DNA of 64,000 nt from Actinomadura litoris (lineage in GTDB: Bacteria; Actinomycetota; Actinomycetes; Streptosporangiales; Streptosporangiaceae): assembly GCF_009733595.1 (NCBI RefSeq), contig NZ_WOFH01000020.1, forward strand, positions 62,001 through 126,000. The letters are read 5' to 3'. The notes below the pieces were generated by a model. That model searched no databases, was not told the DNA's origin, and saw only the letters and a list, made by a program, of their open reading frames with translations. This document shows, piece after piece, positions 9,692 through 17,918 of the stretch (position 1 is the first letter of the stretch; each line of letters begins with the position of its first letter). The position numbers were made by a program, and so were the translations under genes.

Positions 9692-9721
9692 AGTATTCTC
9701 CACAGCGAATATTCTTGTCAA
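9692..9721 (-). promoter_or_regulatory. Promoter of the ArsR-SRPBCC gene with an internal palindrome
   Basis: On the minus strand TTGACA (9721-9716) and AATACT (9697-9692) are separated by 18 bp, close to a housekeeping sigma consensus. The expected start site is at or within two bases of ATG 9684, so the mRNA would be leaderless. The spacer holds the perfect 8-bp palindrome GAATATTC (9707-9714). A wider imperfect repeat AGTATTC (9692-9698) and GAATATT (9707-9713) spans the -10 element, which suits autorepression by the ArsR domain. Confidence 0.6.
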
Positions 9722-9852
9722 GGAATAATTCCAGATAGGATGAACCAGGCGGCGATCATGGTGGTCGAGTGCGTGCGCCACCGCCCGTTCCGCTCCCCCT
9801 TCTGGTGAGGGCGGGACGGCCCGTGCGGGGGATTCCAGTGGGGGAGGGGTCG

Positions 9853-9870
9853 GTTAGCCTGGGCTCACCT
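9853..9870. promoter_or_regulatory. Possible DtxR/IdeR-type iron box
   Basis: The sequence GTTAGCCTGGGCTCACCT matches the actinobacterial iron-box consensus TTAGGTTAGGCTAACCT at 13 of 17 positions. It lies 26 bp upstream of the ATG of the anchored protein at 9896. The match is imperfect and the gene is not an obvious iron-uptake function, so this is tentative. Confidence 0.3.
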
Positions 9871-9895
9871 CGCCCGCGCCGGAGAGAGTTCGCAG

Positions 9896-10996
9896 ATGCC
9901 CGCAGATGCCGACGAGCACGCGTTCGACGACGGACCCGTGTTCGACGACGATTTCGTCAGGAGTGCGGCGTTCACCGAGCCGTCCGCTCGTGAGCGCGCC
10001 CACGTGCCCGGGAGGCGCGAGCGGTGGCGCGCCCGGCGGGAGGAGCGAAGATCCGCGCCGTTCGGGGGAGGACTCGGCCGGGAGTGGGGCGGACGCCGTC
10101 CCCGGTGGGCGCTCTTCCGGGGCTCGCGGCACGCGGGGTACCGGGACCCGAGCCACCGCAAGGCCGTCGTCCAGGTGATCAGCGGCGTGATGGTGCTGCT
10201 GCTGATCTCCACCGCGCTGTGGTGGTGGAACCGGCCCGGCGACGCGGGCGGCGCCGCCGGCGGCGCGGCGCTGCTGCCGCTGCCCGCGCCGAGCCCGGGG
10301 GGCGGCCCGGCCGACCCGTTCGCGGGGTCGCCGGCGGCGGACTACGCCGACGGCGAGGCCGGGCTCCAGATGCCCGACCCGAAGGCGGTGAACGGGCTCT
10401 CCGAGGCCGACATGGCGCTCGCCTACGTCCAGGTCCGCAAGCTGCTCGTCGCGGCGAACCTCGATCCCACCGTGGTGTTCGAGCGCAGGCCCGACGCCTT
10501 CGCCAGGCTGCTGGAGCCGCGGCAGCGCCGCGAGTTCGAGCGCTCCCTCGACCGCAAGGGGCCGAAGAACAGCCGGGCGTGGGTGACGAGTTTCGCGGCG
10601 GGCAGCGCCGAGCGGGCCGCCGACGTGGTCAAGGTGCGCGGCACGGTGACCGCGCGGAAGCAGCGCGACCAGGGCGCCGACGGCGCGAAGGTCACGACCG
10701 ACCACCTGTTCGTGTACGCGGTGCGGCGCCCCGGGTCGCCCTCGACGACGATGCGCGTCATCGTGCGGCGCGCGACGGAGGTCTTCGTCCACCGCGAAGG
10801 CGGGAGGGTGCGGCTGCGGATCGTCCGCACCGACAGCTCCACCGCGCCGATGGCCTGCGACTTCGGGGACGCCTTCGTCCACCCCACCTTCCCGGGGACG
10901 CCGGGCGCGGCGCCCCCCGGGAAGCCGGTGGACCCCTACGACCTGTCCGCGCCGATCCAGGCCGCCCAGCCCTGCCAGCAGGTCACCCACGTCTGA
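9896..10996 (+). CDS. Single-pass membrane protein with a large exported domain, unknown function
   Basis: A 366-residue protein of unknown family. Residues 1-89 are hydrophilic and very Arg-rich ('RRERWRARREERRSA'), residues about 90-111 form one hydrophobic helix ending in Trp ('VVQVISGVMVLLLISTALWWW'), and the rest is a Gly/Pro linker followed by an alpha/beta region rich in Arg and Val. This predicts a cytoplasmic N-terminus and an extracytoplasmic C-terminus. ATG 9896 has GGAGAG about nine bases upstream and begins a 10-bp direct repeat (cgcagatgcc twice). The second ATG of that repeat is out of frame. Its 3' end overlaps the convergent P450 gene by 14 bp. Confidence 0.68.
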   Translation: MPADADEHAFDDGPVFDDDFVRSAAFTEPSARERAHVPGRRERWRARREERRSAPFGGGLGREWGGRRPRWALFRGSRHAGYRDPSHRKAVVQVISGVMVLLLISTALWWWNRPGDAGGAAGGAALLPLPAPSPGGGPADPFAGSPAADYADGEAGLQMPDPKAVNGLSEADMALAYVQVRKLLVAANLDPTVVFERRPDAFARLLEPRQRREFERSLDRKGPKNSRAWVTSFAAGSAERAADVVKVRGTVTARKQRDQGADGAKVTTDHLFVYAVRRPGSPSTTMRVIVRRATEVFVHREGGRVRLRIVRTDSSTAPMACDFGDAFVHPTFPGTPGAAPPGKPVDPYDLSAPIQAAQPCQQVTHV

Positions 10997-12209
10997 GGTC
11001 CAGGGACACCTCCAGGCTCGCGTAGGAGGGCACCAGGACGCGGCGCGCGGCGCGGCGGGAGGTGATCCGGTACGGGCGCCCGGCGGCGTGCAGCGTCCCC
11101 AGCATGCGGGCGACCTGCTCGCGGGCGACGGCGGCGCCGAGGCACAGGTGGCGGCCGCCGCCGAACCACAGCTGCCGGGTCTCGGGCACATAGGGGCGGC
11201 GCACGTCGAACGGCCCCGCGCCGTTGGTGGCGAGGTAGGTCAGCACCAGGACGCGCTCCCCGGCGCGCAGCCTCCGTCCGGCGACCACGGCGTCGCGGGC
11301 GACGTGCCGTCCGATCACCGGGGCGGGGGCGGCGACGCGCAGGCCCTCGCGCACGGCGTTGCCGGTCAGCGAGGGGTCGGCGAGCAGGGCGCGCTGCTGC
11401 CCGGTGTCGTGCAGCAGCGCCACCGTCCGGACGGTCCCGGACGCCCCGGTCTCGGTGCCCGCGATGACCAGCAGCGTCGCGAGCCCCCGGCTCAGCGGCA
11501 GGCCGAAGCCCATCTCGCGGCAGCGGCCGAGGAGCGTGCCCGGCCCCGCGCCCGCGTAGGCGGCCGGGACCGCGGCGGTGATCTCCGCGACGATCGCGCG
11601 GGCCCGCGCGACCGTCGCCGGGTCGAGGTCGGTCGAGGACGTGGTGCCGACGGCCAGCGAGGCGAGCCGCTCGCCCGCCGCGAACAGGTCGCGGTAGGCG
11701 GCGTCCGGGCGGTCCGCGGGGAGCCCGAGCAGGTCGGCGACCATCCGCCCGGACAGGACGCGGGCGGTGTCGGCGACGTCCACGACCGCGCCGGCGGCCA
11801 GGCGCCGGGCGAGGTCCGCGTGGTGCGCCCCCTGGGAGCGCTCGACCAGCGCGCGGGCGGCGTCCTCGGTGAACAGGTCGCGGGCGCGGGTGCGCACCTC
11901 GGCGTGCCGGGCGCCGCCGAAGAACCGCCCCATGTCCTCGCCGAACAGCTGCGTCCACAGGTGCCCGACGCCGCCCTCGCCGTTCATCGCGAACGAGCCG
12001 TGGTCGTTCAGGACGCGGCGCGCGAGCACCGGGTCGGTCACGACCCAGCCGAGCCGGGGGACGCGGACGAGGGGCCCGGCGTGGCGGGCCGCCTGGAGCA
12101 GCGCGTACAGGCCGCGGTTGCCCTCCCACAGCAGCCGCGCCTCGTGCCGCGCGGCGTTCGCGGCCGCCGCGCCGCCGCCCGCCGTGTTCCTGATCTTTGT
12201 GCTGGTCAC
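10983..12209 (-). CDS. Cytochrome P450 (divergent member of the biosynthetic cluster)
   Basis: A 408-residue class I bacterial P450, a haem mono-oxygenase needing ferredoxin and a reductase supplied elsewhere. The I-helix oxygen motif is 'AGTET', the K-helix ExxR is 'EGLR', and the haem loop is 'FGGGRHLCLG' with the axial Cys. GTG 12209 is chosen because the conserved fold starts within 30 residues; the frame remains open far upstream. It diverges from the KAS III gene across 234 bp, which probably hold both promoters. A second P450 with the same overall architecture lies inside the plus-strand operon at 14221, suggesting two oxidations on one product. Confidence 0.88.
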   Translation of the reverse strand: MTSTKIRNTAGGGAAAANAARHEARLLWEGNRGLYALLQAARHAGPLVRVPRLGWVVTDPVLARRVLNDHGSFAMNGEGGVGHLWTQLFGEDMGRFFGGARHAEVRTRARDLFTEDAARALVERSQGAHHADLARRLAAGAVVDVADTARVLSGRMVADLLGLPADRPDAAYRDLFAAGERLASLAVGTTSSTDLDPATVARARAIVAEITAAVPAAYAGAGPGTLLGRCREMGFGLPLSRGLATLLVIAGTETGASGTVRTVALLHDTGQQRALLADPSLTGNAVREGLRVAAPAPVIGRHVARDAVVAGRRLRAGERVLVLTYLATNGAGPFDVRRPYVPETRQLWFGGGRHLCLGAAVAREQVARMLGTLHAAGRPYRITSRRAARRVLVPSYASLEVSLDLRRG

Positions 12210-12443
12210 TCGGTGATTGTGCCGGGTGCCGCCCGCGCGCCGGCATCCGTATCCCCACGTAACGGGATGAGTGGTAGTACTCACGGCGAACCGGGTTACA
12301 ACGCCCAGGCGATGTTCCGTAGGGTCGCGGTGTCCGGGACCGGTCCTGGTCCGAGAATCTGAGCCCGACCAGGCACGAAGCGGCGCCGGCCCGTGGGGGA
12401 CCCCGGGGCTCGCCGTCCACGGAGAGCGCGAGGAACCCTGCCC

Positions 12444-13457
12444 ATGAGAGCCCGTATCACCGCCGTCGCGGCGCATCTGCCCGCGCGCACGGTCACCAGC
12501 GCCGAGGTCGAGGAGCGCGTCGCGGCCGAGAGCGGCGCCGCCGGACACCCCTACCGGCCGCGTCCGACGATCGTCGAGCGGATGACCGGGATCCGCGTCC
12601 GGCACGTCATGCGCGACGACGAGCAGGCGTCCGACCTGGCCGCGGCGGCGGCGCGCCGCGTCCTCGCCGGGCGGGGCCTGGCCCCCGAGGCGGTGGACCT
12701 GCTGGTCTTCGGCTCGGCGTCGCAGGACCTGGTCGAGCCCGCGACCGCGCACATCGTCGCCGCCAAGCTCGGCGCCCGCTGCCCGGTGTTCGATGTGAAG
12801 AACGCCTGCAACAGCTTCCTCAACGGCCTCCAGGTGGCGGACGCGCTGGTCCGCACCGGGCAGCACGAGCGCGTGCTCGTGTGCACGGGAGAGAGCCCCT
12901 CGCGCGCCATCCGCTGGAGCGTCCGCGACCGGGCCCAGTTCGCGGACGCGTTCGCCGGCTACACGCTGTCGGACGGCGGCGCGGCGGCGCTGGTCGAGGC
13001 CGCCCCGGACGGCGGGATCTTCTACCGCGACTTCGCGGCCGTCTCCAGCGCGTGGCGGGTCGGGACGCTGCCGGGCGGCGGCTCGATGCACCCGCGCGAC
13101 CCCGAGCGCACCTACTTCAGCGGCGACGGCCGGCGCCTGAAGGACGCGTTCGCCGCGGGCGGCCCCGAGCTGTTCGACACGGCGCTGGAGAAGACCGGGC
13201 TGGGCTGGGACGACTTCGCGGTGGTCGCCGTCCACCAGGTCACGGTCCCCTACCTGGAGGCGACGCGGGCGGCGCTCGGCATCCCCGCCGACCGGCTGGT
13301 GGTGACGCTGCCCGAGCACGGCAACCTCGCCTCGGCGAGCCTGCCGCTCCAACTCGCGACGGCGCTGGAGCGGGGGCGCTGCCGCCCCGGCGACCGGGTC
13401 GCGCTGGTCGGGCTCGCCGGCGGCATCAGCCTCGGCGTCGTCTTCGCCGAGCTGTGA
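12444..13457 (+). CDS. KAS III-type condensing enzyme, OleA-like
   Basis: A 337-residue thiolase-superfamily condensing enzyme. The triad is visible: Cys122 in 'DVKNACNSFLNGL', His264 in 'VAVHQVTVPYLE' and Asn294 in 'PEHGNLASASLPL'. The 'EPATA' segment with Glu98, about 24 residues before the Cys, resembles the region of OleA that supplies its second catalytic carboxylate; that alignment is from memory. OleA joins two acyl chains head to head to a beta-keto acid, whereas FabH-type members elongate acyl-ACP. A downstream ligase and OleD-like SDR favour the first reading. It leads a five-gene operon with overlapping junctions. Confidence 0.85.
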   Translation: MRARITAVAAHLPARTVTSAEVEERVAAESGAAGHPYRPRPTIVERMTGIRVRHVMRDDEQASDLAAAAARRVLAGRGLAPEAVDLLVFGSASQDLVEPATAHIVAAKLGARCPVFDVKNACNSFLNGLQVADALVRTGQHERVLVCTGESPSRAIRWSVRDRAQFADAFAGYTLSDGGAAALVEAAPDGGIFYRDFAAVSSAWRVGTLPGGGSMHPRDPERTYFSGDGRRLKDAFAAGGPELFDTALEKTGLGWDDFAVVAVHQVTVPYLEATRAALGIPADRLVVTLPEHGNLASASLPLQLATALERGRCRPGDRVALVGLAGGISLGVVFAEL

Positions 13458-13471
13458 GCGGGGGCAGAACG

Positions 13472-14224
13472 GTGAACGTGTGGGTCGTCGTCCCCGCCTA
13501 CGACGAGGAACGCTCCATCGGCGCGACGCTGCGGAGCCTCGCCGGGCAGAGCGACACCGGCTTCACGCTCGTGGTCGTCGACAACGGCAGCGCCGACGGC
13601 ACGGCGGCCGTGGTGCGGGAGTTCGCCGCACGGCACCCGGGGCTGGACGTCCGGATCGTCCCGGAGCCGGAGAAGGGGACCGGCGCCGCCGCCGACACCG
13701 GCTTCCGGCACGCCATCGCCGCCGGGGCGACGCACCTCGCCCGCACCGACGCCGACTGCCTGCCCGACCCCGGGTGGGTCGCGGCGGTGAAGCGGGCGTT
13801 CGCCGACGGGCTGGAGATGGTGTCGGGCCCGCTGCGACCCCGCACCGACGAGTTCCCGCTCAAGCTGTGGGAGCGGCGGCTGCTGCCCGCCGTCATCGGT
13901 GCCGCCGCGCTGTTCGGACGGTTCCGTCCTGGCAACCAGGACCCCTGCTACCTCGGCCCCTACGTGATGATGCCCGGCTGCAACATCGCGATCACCGCGG
14001 ACCTGTACGAGCGGGCGGGCGGCTTCCCGCGCACCCGCATCGAGGACGTCCACGAGGACCGCGCGCTGGTCAACCGCGTCCGCCGGCTGACCGCCGCCTA
14101 CGGCCTGCGCCGGGACGTCGCCGTGTACGGGTCGGTGCGGCGGCTGCGCGCGTTCGGCCTGCTCAGGACCCTCGGCTGGTACGCCGACCACCGCTACCGG
14201 CCCCCCGTCGTGGACATCCGGTGA
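13472..14224 (+). CDS. Family 2 glycosyltransferase
   Basis: A 250-residue GT2 enzyme with a GT-A fold. It starts 'VWVVVPAYDEERSIGATLRSL', has 'VVVDNGSADGT' and the donor/metal segment 'LARTDADCLPDPGWV' with a DxD-like Asp-Ala-Asp. The acceptor-side motif is 'EDVHEDRAL', equivalent to the ED of GT2 enzymes. No multi-spanning membrane region is seen. Two GTG starts are possible: 13454 overlaps the KAS III stop (GTGA), while 13472 follows a GGGGGCAG tract and begins right at the fold. Its presence between the condensing enzyme and a P450 suggests that the product is glycosylated, though that is inference. Confidence 0.85.
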   Translation: MNVWVVVPAYDEERSIGATLRSLAGQSDTGFTLVVVDNGSADGTAAVVREFAARHPGLDVRIVPEPEKGTGAAADTGFRHAIAAGATHLARTDADCLPDPGWVAAVKRAFADGLEMVSGPLRPRTDEFPLKLWERRLLPAVIGAAALFGRFRPGNQDPCYLGPYVMMPGCNIAITADLYERAGGFPRTRIEDVHEDRALVNRVRRLTAAYGLRRDVAVYGSVRRLRAFGLLRTLGWYADHRYRPPVVDIR

Positions 14225-15381
14225 ACTGGGAACGGCGCCTCTACCTGGCGGCGCACCCGCTGGCCTACCCGCTGCTGCGCGGCGCCGCCCGGCGCGGCCC
14301 GGCCGTGCGCGTGCCCGGGGTCGGCGTGGTGGTGAACGACGCGTCCGCGGCCCGCGCCGTCCTCATGGACGGCGAGACGTTCCGCAAGGACGGCCCCGGT
14401 TCGCCCGGTGACCTGTGGACGCCGGTGCTCGGGCCGTCCGTCCTGCTGAACATGGAGGGGGAGGCGCACCGCGCGCTGCGCCGGCGCCTGACCGAGCTGT
14501 TCACACCGTCCTCCACCGAGGAGCTGTGCGCGCGGGTGCTGGCCGAGCCGCTCGCCCGCCTGCGCGACCGGCTCGCGCGCGGCGCGACCGTGGACCTGGT
14601 CGCCTTCTCCCGCGTCGTCGCGGGCACGGTGATCGGCGAGGTCATCGGCCTGGACGTGCGGGACGAGGCGGACGTCCGCGCCCTGTTCGAGCGCGGCGAG
14701 CGGATCGCGGCGACGGTGTCGCTGCGGACGCGGCGGCTCTCCCCGTCCCAGGTCGCGCGGGCCCGGGAGGTGCTGGACCCGCTCGGCGGCATCGCCGCCC
14801 GCTCCTACGCCGCCGGGGACGAGTCGACCGTGATGGGCCGGATGCGCGCCCTCGGCCTCGCGCCGGACGAGGCGCGCGGCGCCGCCGCCGCGTTCTTCCT
14901 CACCGGGACCGAGACGGTCGCGACGCTGATCCCCCGCCTGGTCGCCCTGCTCGCCGACTCCGGGACCCTCGGCCGCGTCGCCGCCGACCCCGGCGGCCTG
15001 CTGGACCGCGCGATCGAGGAGGCCATGCGGGTGGCGACGCCGACGCCGGTGATGCTGCGCAGCGTCCACCGCGCCGCCGAGGTCGGCGGGGTGGCGGTCC
15101 GCCCCGGCGACCGGATCCTGATCGCCACCCACAACTGCTGCCAGGCCGACGGGGCGTTCGATCTCGACCGCTCCCATCCGCCGGAGCTGCGGAGGCTGTG
15201 GTTCGGCGCGGGCCCGCACTTCTGCATCGGGTACCCGCTGGCGATGGCCGAGATCCGGCTGGTCGCCCGGACGCTCCTCGCCGCCGCGCCGCTGCGGATC
15301 ACCCGCCGGGCGGCGGCGCGCGGCGTCCTCATCCCCACCTACCGCCGCCTGGCCGTCCGCACCGAGAGGGCTCCCGCATGA
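14221..15381 (+). CDS. Cytochrome P450 of the biosynthetic operon
   Basis: A 386-residue P450 whose GTG start overlaps the previous stop (GTGA). The I-helix motif is 'FFLTGTETVAT', with Thr-Gly in place of the usual Ala-Gly. ExxR is 'EAMR' and the haem loop is 'FGAGPHFCIGYPLA' with the axial Cys. It resembles the divergent P450 at 10983 in length and in the N-terminal 'GVVVNDASAARAVLMDGETFRKDGPGS' region, so the two may be old duplicates with different roles. Electron-transfer partners are not encoded nearby. Confidence 0.88.
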   Translation: MNWERRLYLAAHPLAYPLLRGAARRGPAVRVPGVGVVVNDASAARAVLMDGETFRKDGPGSPGDLWTPVLGPSVLLNMEGEAHRALRRRLTELFTPSSTEELCARVLAEPLARLRDRLARGATVDLVAFSRVVAGTVIGEVIGLDVRDEADVRALFERGERIAATVSLRTRRLSPSQVARAREVLDPLGGIAARSYAAGDESTVMGRMRALGLAPDEARGAAAAFFLTGTETVATLIPRLVALLADSGTLGRVAADPGGLLDRAIEEAMRVATPTPVMLRSVHRAAEVGGVAVRPGDRILIATHNCCQADGAFDLDRSHPPELRRLWFGAGPHFCIGYPLAMAEIRLVARTLLAAAPLRITRRAAARGVLIPTYRRLAVRTERAPA

Positions 15382-16940
15382 CGCTGATCCGCCGGTTGGC
15401 CGACCAGGCCGCCCGCACACCCGGGGCCGTCGCCCTCGTCGCCGGGGACGGAGCGGAACTCACCTACGGCGAGCTGCGGCGGCGGGTGCTGGCCGTGCGG
15501 CACGGGCTGCTGTCGGCCGGGCTCGCGGAGGGGGACGGCGTGCTGTTCTCCGTGCGGCCCTCGCCGGAGTCGCTCGTCCTCGCGCTCGGGGTCGTCGCGG
15601 CGGGCGGCGTGGTCGTGTTCGCCGACCCGGGCGCCGGTCCCGAGATGTTCACCGCGCGGCTCCGGCTGGCGCGCCCGCGCTGGTCGGCGGCCGAGTCGGT
15701 GCTGTATGCGGGGAGCAGGCTGCGGCCGGTGCGGGCGTATGCGCGGCGTCGCGGGCTGCTCCTGCCGAACCTCGCCGACCTGCGGATCCCCGGCGAGGGG
15801 CCGATGCGGCATGTCCATGTGGGGCGGCGGCTGCCGGGTGTCCCGCGCGGCGCGCTGCCGTTCGCGGACCTCGTCCGGGGCGACGCCCCGGAGCCGGAGG
15901 GCGACGGCGACCCCGGCGCGCCCGCCGCCGTGATCTTCACCTCCGGGACGACCGAGGACCCGCGCGCGGTCGTCCACACGCAGGGGTCGCTCGCGGCGGC
16001 GCTCGACCTGTTCCGGGAGCGGATGCCGCTCGGGCCCGGCGACGTCGTCCACACCGACCAGCTCATGCTCGGGCTGCCCACGCTGGTCTCGGGGGCGCGC
16101 TGGTCGATGCCGCCGCCGCCCTGCGCGCCCGCCGAGTTCGCGCGGCTGATGCGCGAGCGCGGCGCGACGCACACGTTCTGCGTCCCCGCGCACCTCGCCG
16201 AGGTCCTCGACGCGGCGCCCGCGCTGCCGGACACGCTGCGGCACGTGCTGCTCGGCGCGGCCCCCGCGCCCGCCGGGATCCTGCGGCGCGCGGTCGCGGC
16301 GGCGCCGTCGGCCGAGGTGCTGTCGGTGTACGCGATGACGGAGATCCTGCCGGTCGCGATCGCGTCGGCGGAGGAGAAGCTCGCGCACGTCGCCTCCGGC
16401 GCCGGGGGAGACCTGCTCGGCGCGCCGCTGCCCGGGGTCGGCGCGCGTCCGGCGGACGACGGCGAACTGCTGCTGTCCGGGCCCAACCTGTGCCGCGGCT
16501 ACCTCGGCGCGGAGCCGCTCACCGAACTCCCCACCGGCGACCTCGTCCGGCTGGACGGGGGGTCGCTCGTCCTGACCGGCCGCAAGAAGGACATGCTGAT
16601 CCGCGGCAAGTTCAACCTCTACCCCGGCCTGTACGAACCGGCGATCGCCGCGCTCCCGGACGTGGCGGACGCCGCGATCGTCGGCGTCCCCGACCCGGGC
16701 ACCGGCGACGAGGAGGTCGTGCTCGCCGTCGTCGGCCCCGGCGACCTGCCGGGGCGGCTGCGCCGCGTCCTCCCCGGCGTCATCGACCACGACGCCCTCC
16801 CCGACCGCGTCGTCGTCCTGGCCGAGCTGCCGCGCTCGGGGCGCGGGCGCAAGCTCGACCGGGCCCGGCTGCGCGACCTGGTCACCGCGGGTGCGGCGGG
16901 TACGGCGGGCCCGGCGGGTACGGCGGGTACGGCGCGGTGA
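15378..16940 (+). CDS. AMP-dependent acyl synthetase/ligase
   Basis: A 520-residue ANL-superfamily adenylating enzyme, starting inside the P450 stop (ATGA). The phosphate loop is 'IFTSGTTEDPRAVVHT', A5 is 'VYAMTE', A7 is 'TGDLVRL', A8 is 'TGRKKDMLIRGKFNLYP' and the C-terminal lysine region is 'SGRGRKLDRARL'. The loop lacks the usual Gly and Lys after TSGTT (normally TGxPKG). In the Ole and lipstatin pathways the enzyme in this position closes a beta-hydroxy acid into a beta-lactone; other relatives make acyl-CoA or acyl-AMP. Sequence alone does not decide. The C-terminus ends in a Gly-Thr-Ala-rich tail coded by repeats. Confidence 0.83.
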   Translation: MTLIRRLADQAARTPGAVALVAGDGAELTYGELRRRVLAVRHGLLSAGLAEGDGVLFSVRPSPESLVLALGVVAAGGVVVFADPGAGPEMFTARLRLARPRWSAAESVLYAGSRLRPVRAYARRRGLLLPNLADLRIPGEGPMRHVHVGRRLPGVPRGALPFADLVRGDAPEPEGDGDPGAPAAVIFTSGTTEDPRAVVHTQGSLAAALDLFRERMPLGPGDVVHTDQLMLGLPTLVSGARWSMPPPPCAPAEFARLMRERGATHTFCVPAHLAEVLDAAPALPDTLRHVLLGAAPAPAGILRRAVAAAPSAEVLSVYAMTEILPVAIASAEEKLAHVASGAGGDLLGAPLPGVGARPADDGELLLSGPNLCRGYLGAEPLTELPTGDLVRLDGGSLVLTGRKKDMLIRGKFNLYPGLYEPAIAALPDVADAAIVGVPDPGTGDEEVVLAVVGPGDLPGRLRRVLPGVIDHDALPDRVVVLAELPRSGRGRKLDRARLRDLVTAGAAGTAGPAGTAGTAR

Positions 16941-17887
16941 GGGTCGCGGTGACCGGCGCGTCCGGGTTCGTGGGCGGCGCGGTGTGCCGGGCGCTGACCG
17001 CGGAGGGCGCCACCGTCCACGGCTTCGGCCGCCGCGGGGACGTCCCGGCCGCCCATCTCGGCGGCGCCTCCTACCGCGCGTGGGACCTCACCCGGGGCCC
17101 GCTCCGGGACGCGCCGCCCGTCGACGCCGTCGTCCACTGCGCGGGGAGCGTCACCGACTGGGGACCCGCCGCCGAGATCTTCGCCGGGAACCTCACCGGG
17201 ACGCGCAGCGCCATGGCCGCCTTCCCCGGGGCACGGTTCGTGCACGTCAGCACGGCCAGCGTGTACGACCCGTTCCGGCCGAGCGTCATGGTCACCGAGG
17301 ACGAGGCGCCGGTGGCCCGCTACCTCAACGCCTACGGCGCGTCCAAGGCCGCCGCCGAGCGCGCCGTCCTGGCCCGGGGCCACGGCGCGGTCGTGCTGCG
17401 CCCGCACGCCGTCTACGGCCCGGGGGACCGGGCGCTGCTGCCGCGCGTCCTGTCCGCCGTGCGCGGCCCGGTGCTGCCCGCCGTCGGGACGGGCCGCCAG
17501 CGCGTCAGCCTCACCTCGGTCGGCAACCTCGCGCGGGCCTGCGTGCTGGCCGCGACCGGCCCGGTTGCCTCGGGCGTCTTCAACATCACGGACGCGTTCC
17601 CGGTCGCGATCGACGACGCCTTCCGGGAGATCCTGCGCGAGCGCGGCGTCCGGGCGCGGCCGGTCTACGCGCCCGCGCGGCTCGCCGGGCCCCTCGCGGC
17701 CGCCGTCGAGGGCGCGTTCCTGCTGGCCCGCCGCCGCGAGCCGCCGCGCCTCACCCGCTACGCCGTCGGCCATCTCGCGGTCGAGCGGACGCTCGACATC
17801 ACCGCCGCCCGCGCCGTCCTCGGCTACCGGCCGCACCCGACGACGTTCGCGGGCGCCGCCTCCTGGGAAACGTCAACCACGGGTTGA
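16937..17887 (+). CDS. NAD-dependent epimerase/dehydratase-type SDR, OleD-like
   Basis: A 316-residue extended short-chain dehydrogenase. It has the nucleotide-binding 'VAVTGASGFVGGAV', catalytic 'YGASKAAAERAVL' (Tyr-x3-Lys) and 'VLRPHAVYGPGD'. In an OleABCD-type pathway the family member reduces a 2-alkyl-3-keto acid to the beta-hydroxy acid before ring closure; it could also be a 3-beta-hydroxysteroid-type or sugar dehydrogenase. GTG 16937 overlaps the ligase stop. Its own stop codon lies inside the first palindrome of the next promoter, so the operon probably ends here. Confidence 0.85.
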   Translation: MRVAVTGASGFVGGAVCRALTAEGATVHGFGRRGDVPAAHLGGASYRAWDLTRGPLRDAPPVDAVVHCAGSVTDWGPAAEIFAGNLTGTRSAMAAFPGARFVHVSTASVYDPFRPSVMVTEDEAPVARYLNAYGASKAAAERAVLARGHGAVVLRPHAVYGPGDRALLPRVLSAVRGPVLPAVGTGRQRVSLTSVGNLARACVLAATGPVASGVFNITDAFPVAIDDAFREILRERGVRARPVYAPARLAGPLAAAVEGAFLLARRREPPRLTRYAVGHLAVERTLDITAARAVLGYRPHPTTFAGAASWETSTTG

Positions 17888-17918
17888 CGACCAAGGAGCG
17901 TCAACCTATGGTTGACGC
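17871..17918 (+). promoter_or_regulatory. Twin-palindrome promoter/operator of the Clp-N/HTH gene
   Basis: Two perfect inverted repeats share the core GTCAACC-N3-GGTTGAC: 17871-17889 (8-3-8) and 17898-17918 (9-3-9), with centres 28 bp apart. The right arm of the first contains a -35 element TTGACG (17884-17889). The second contains the -10 element TATGGT (17907-17912), 17 bp away. The expected start site is the A of ATG 17919, so the transcript should be leaderless. A repressor on either palindrome would cover a promoter element. Confidence 0.72.
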
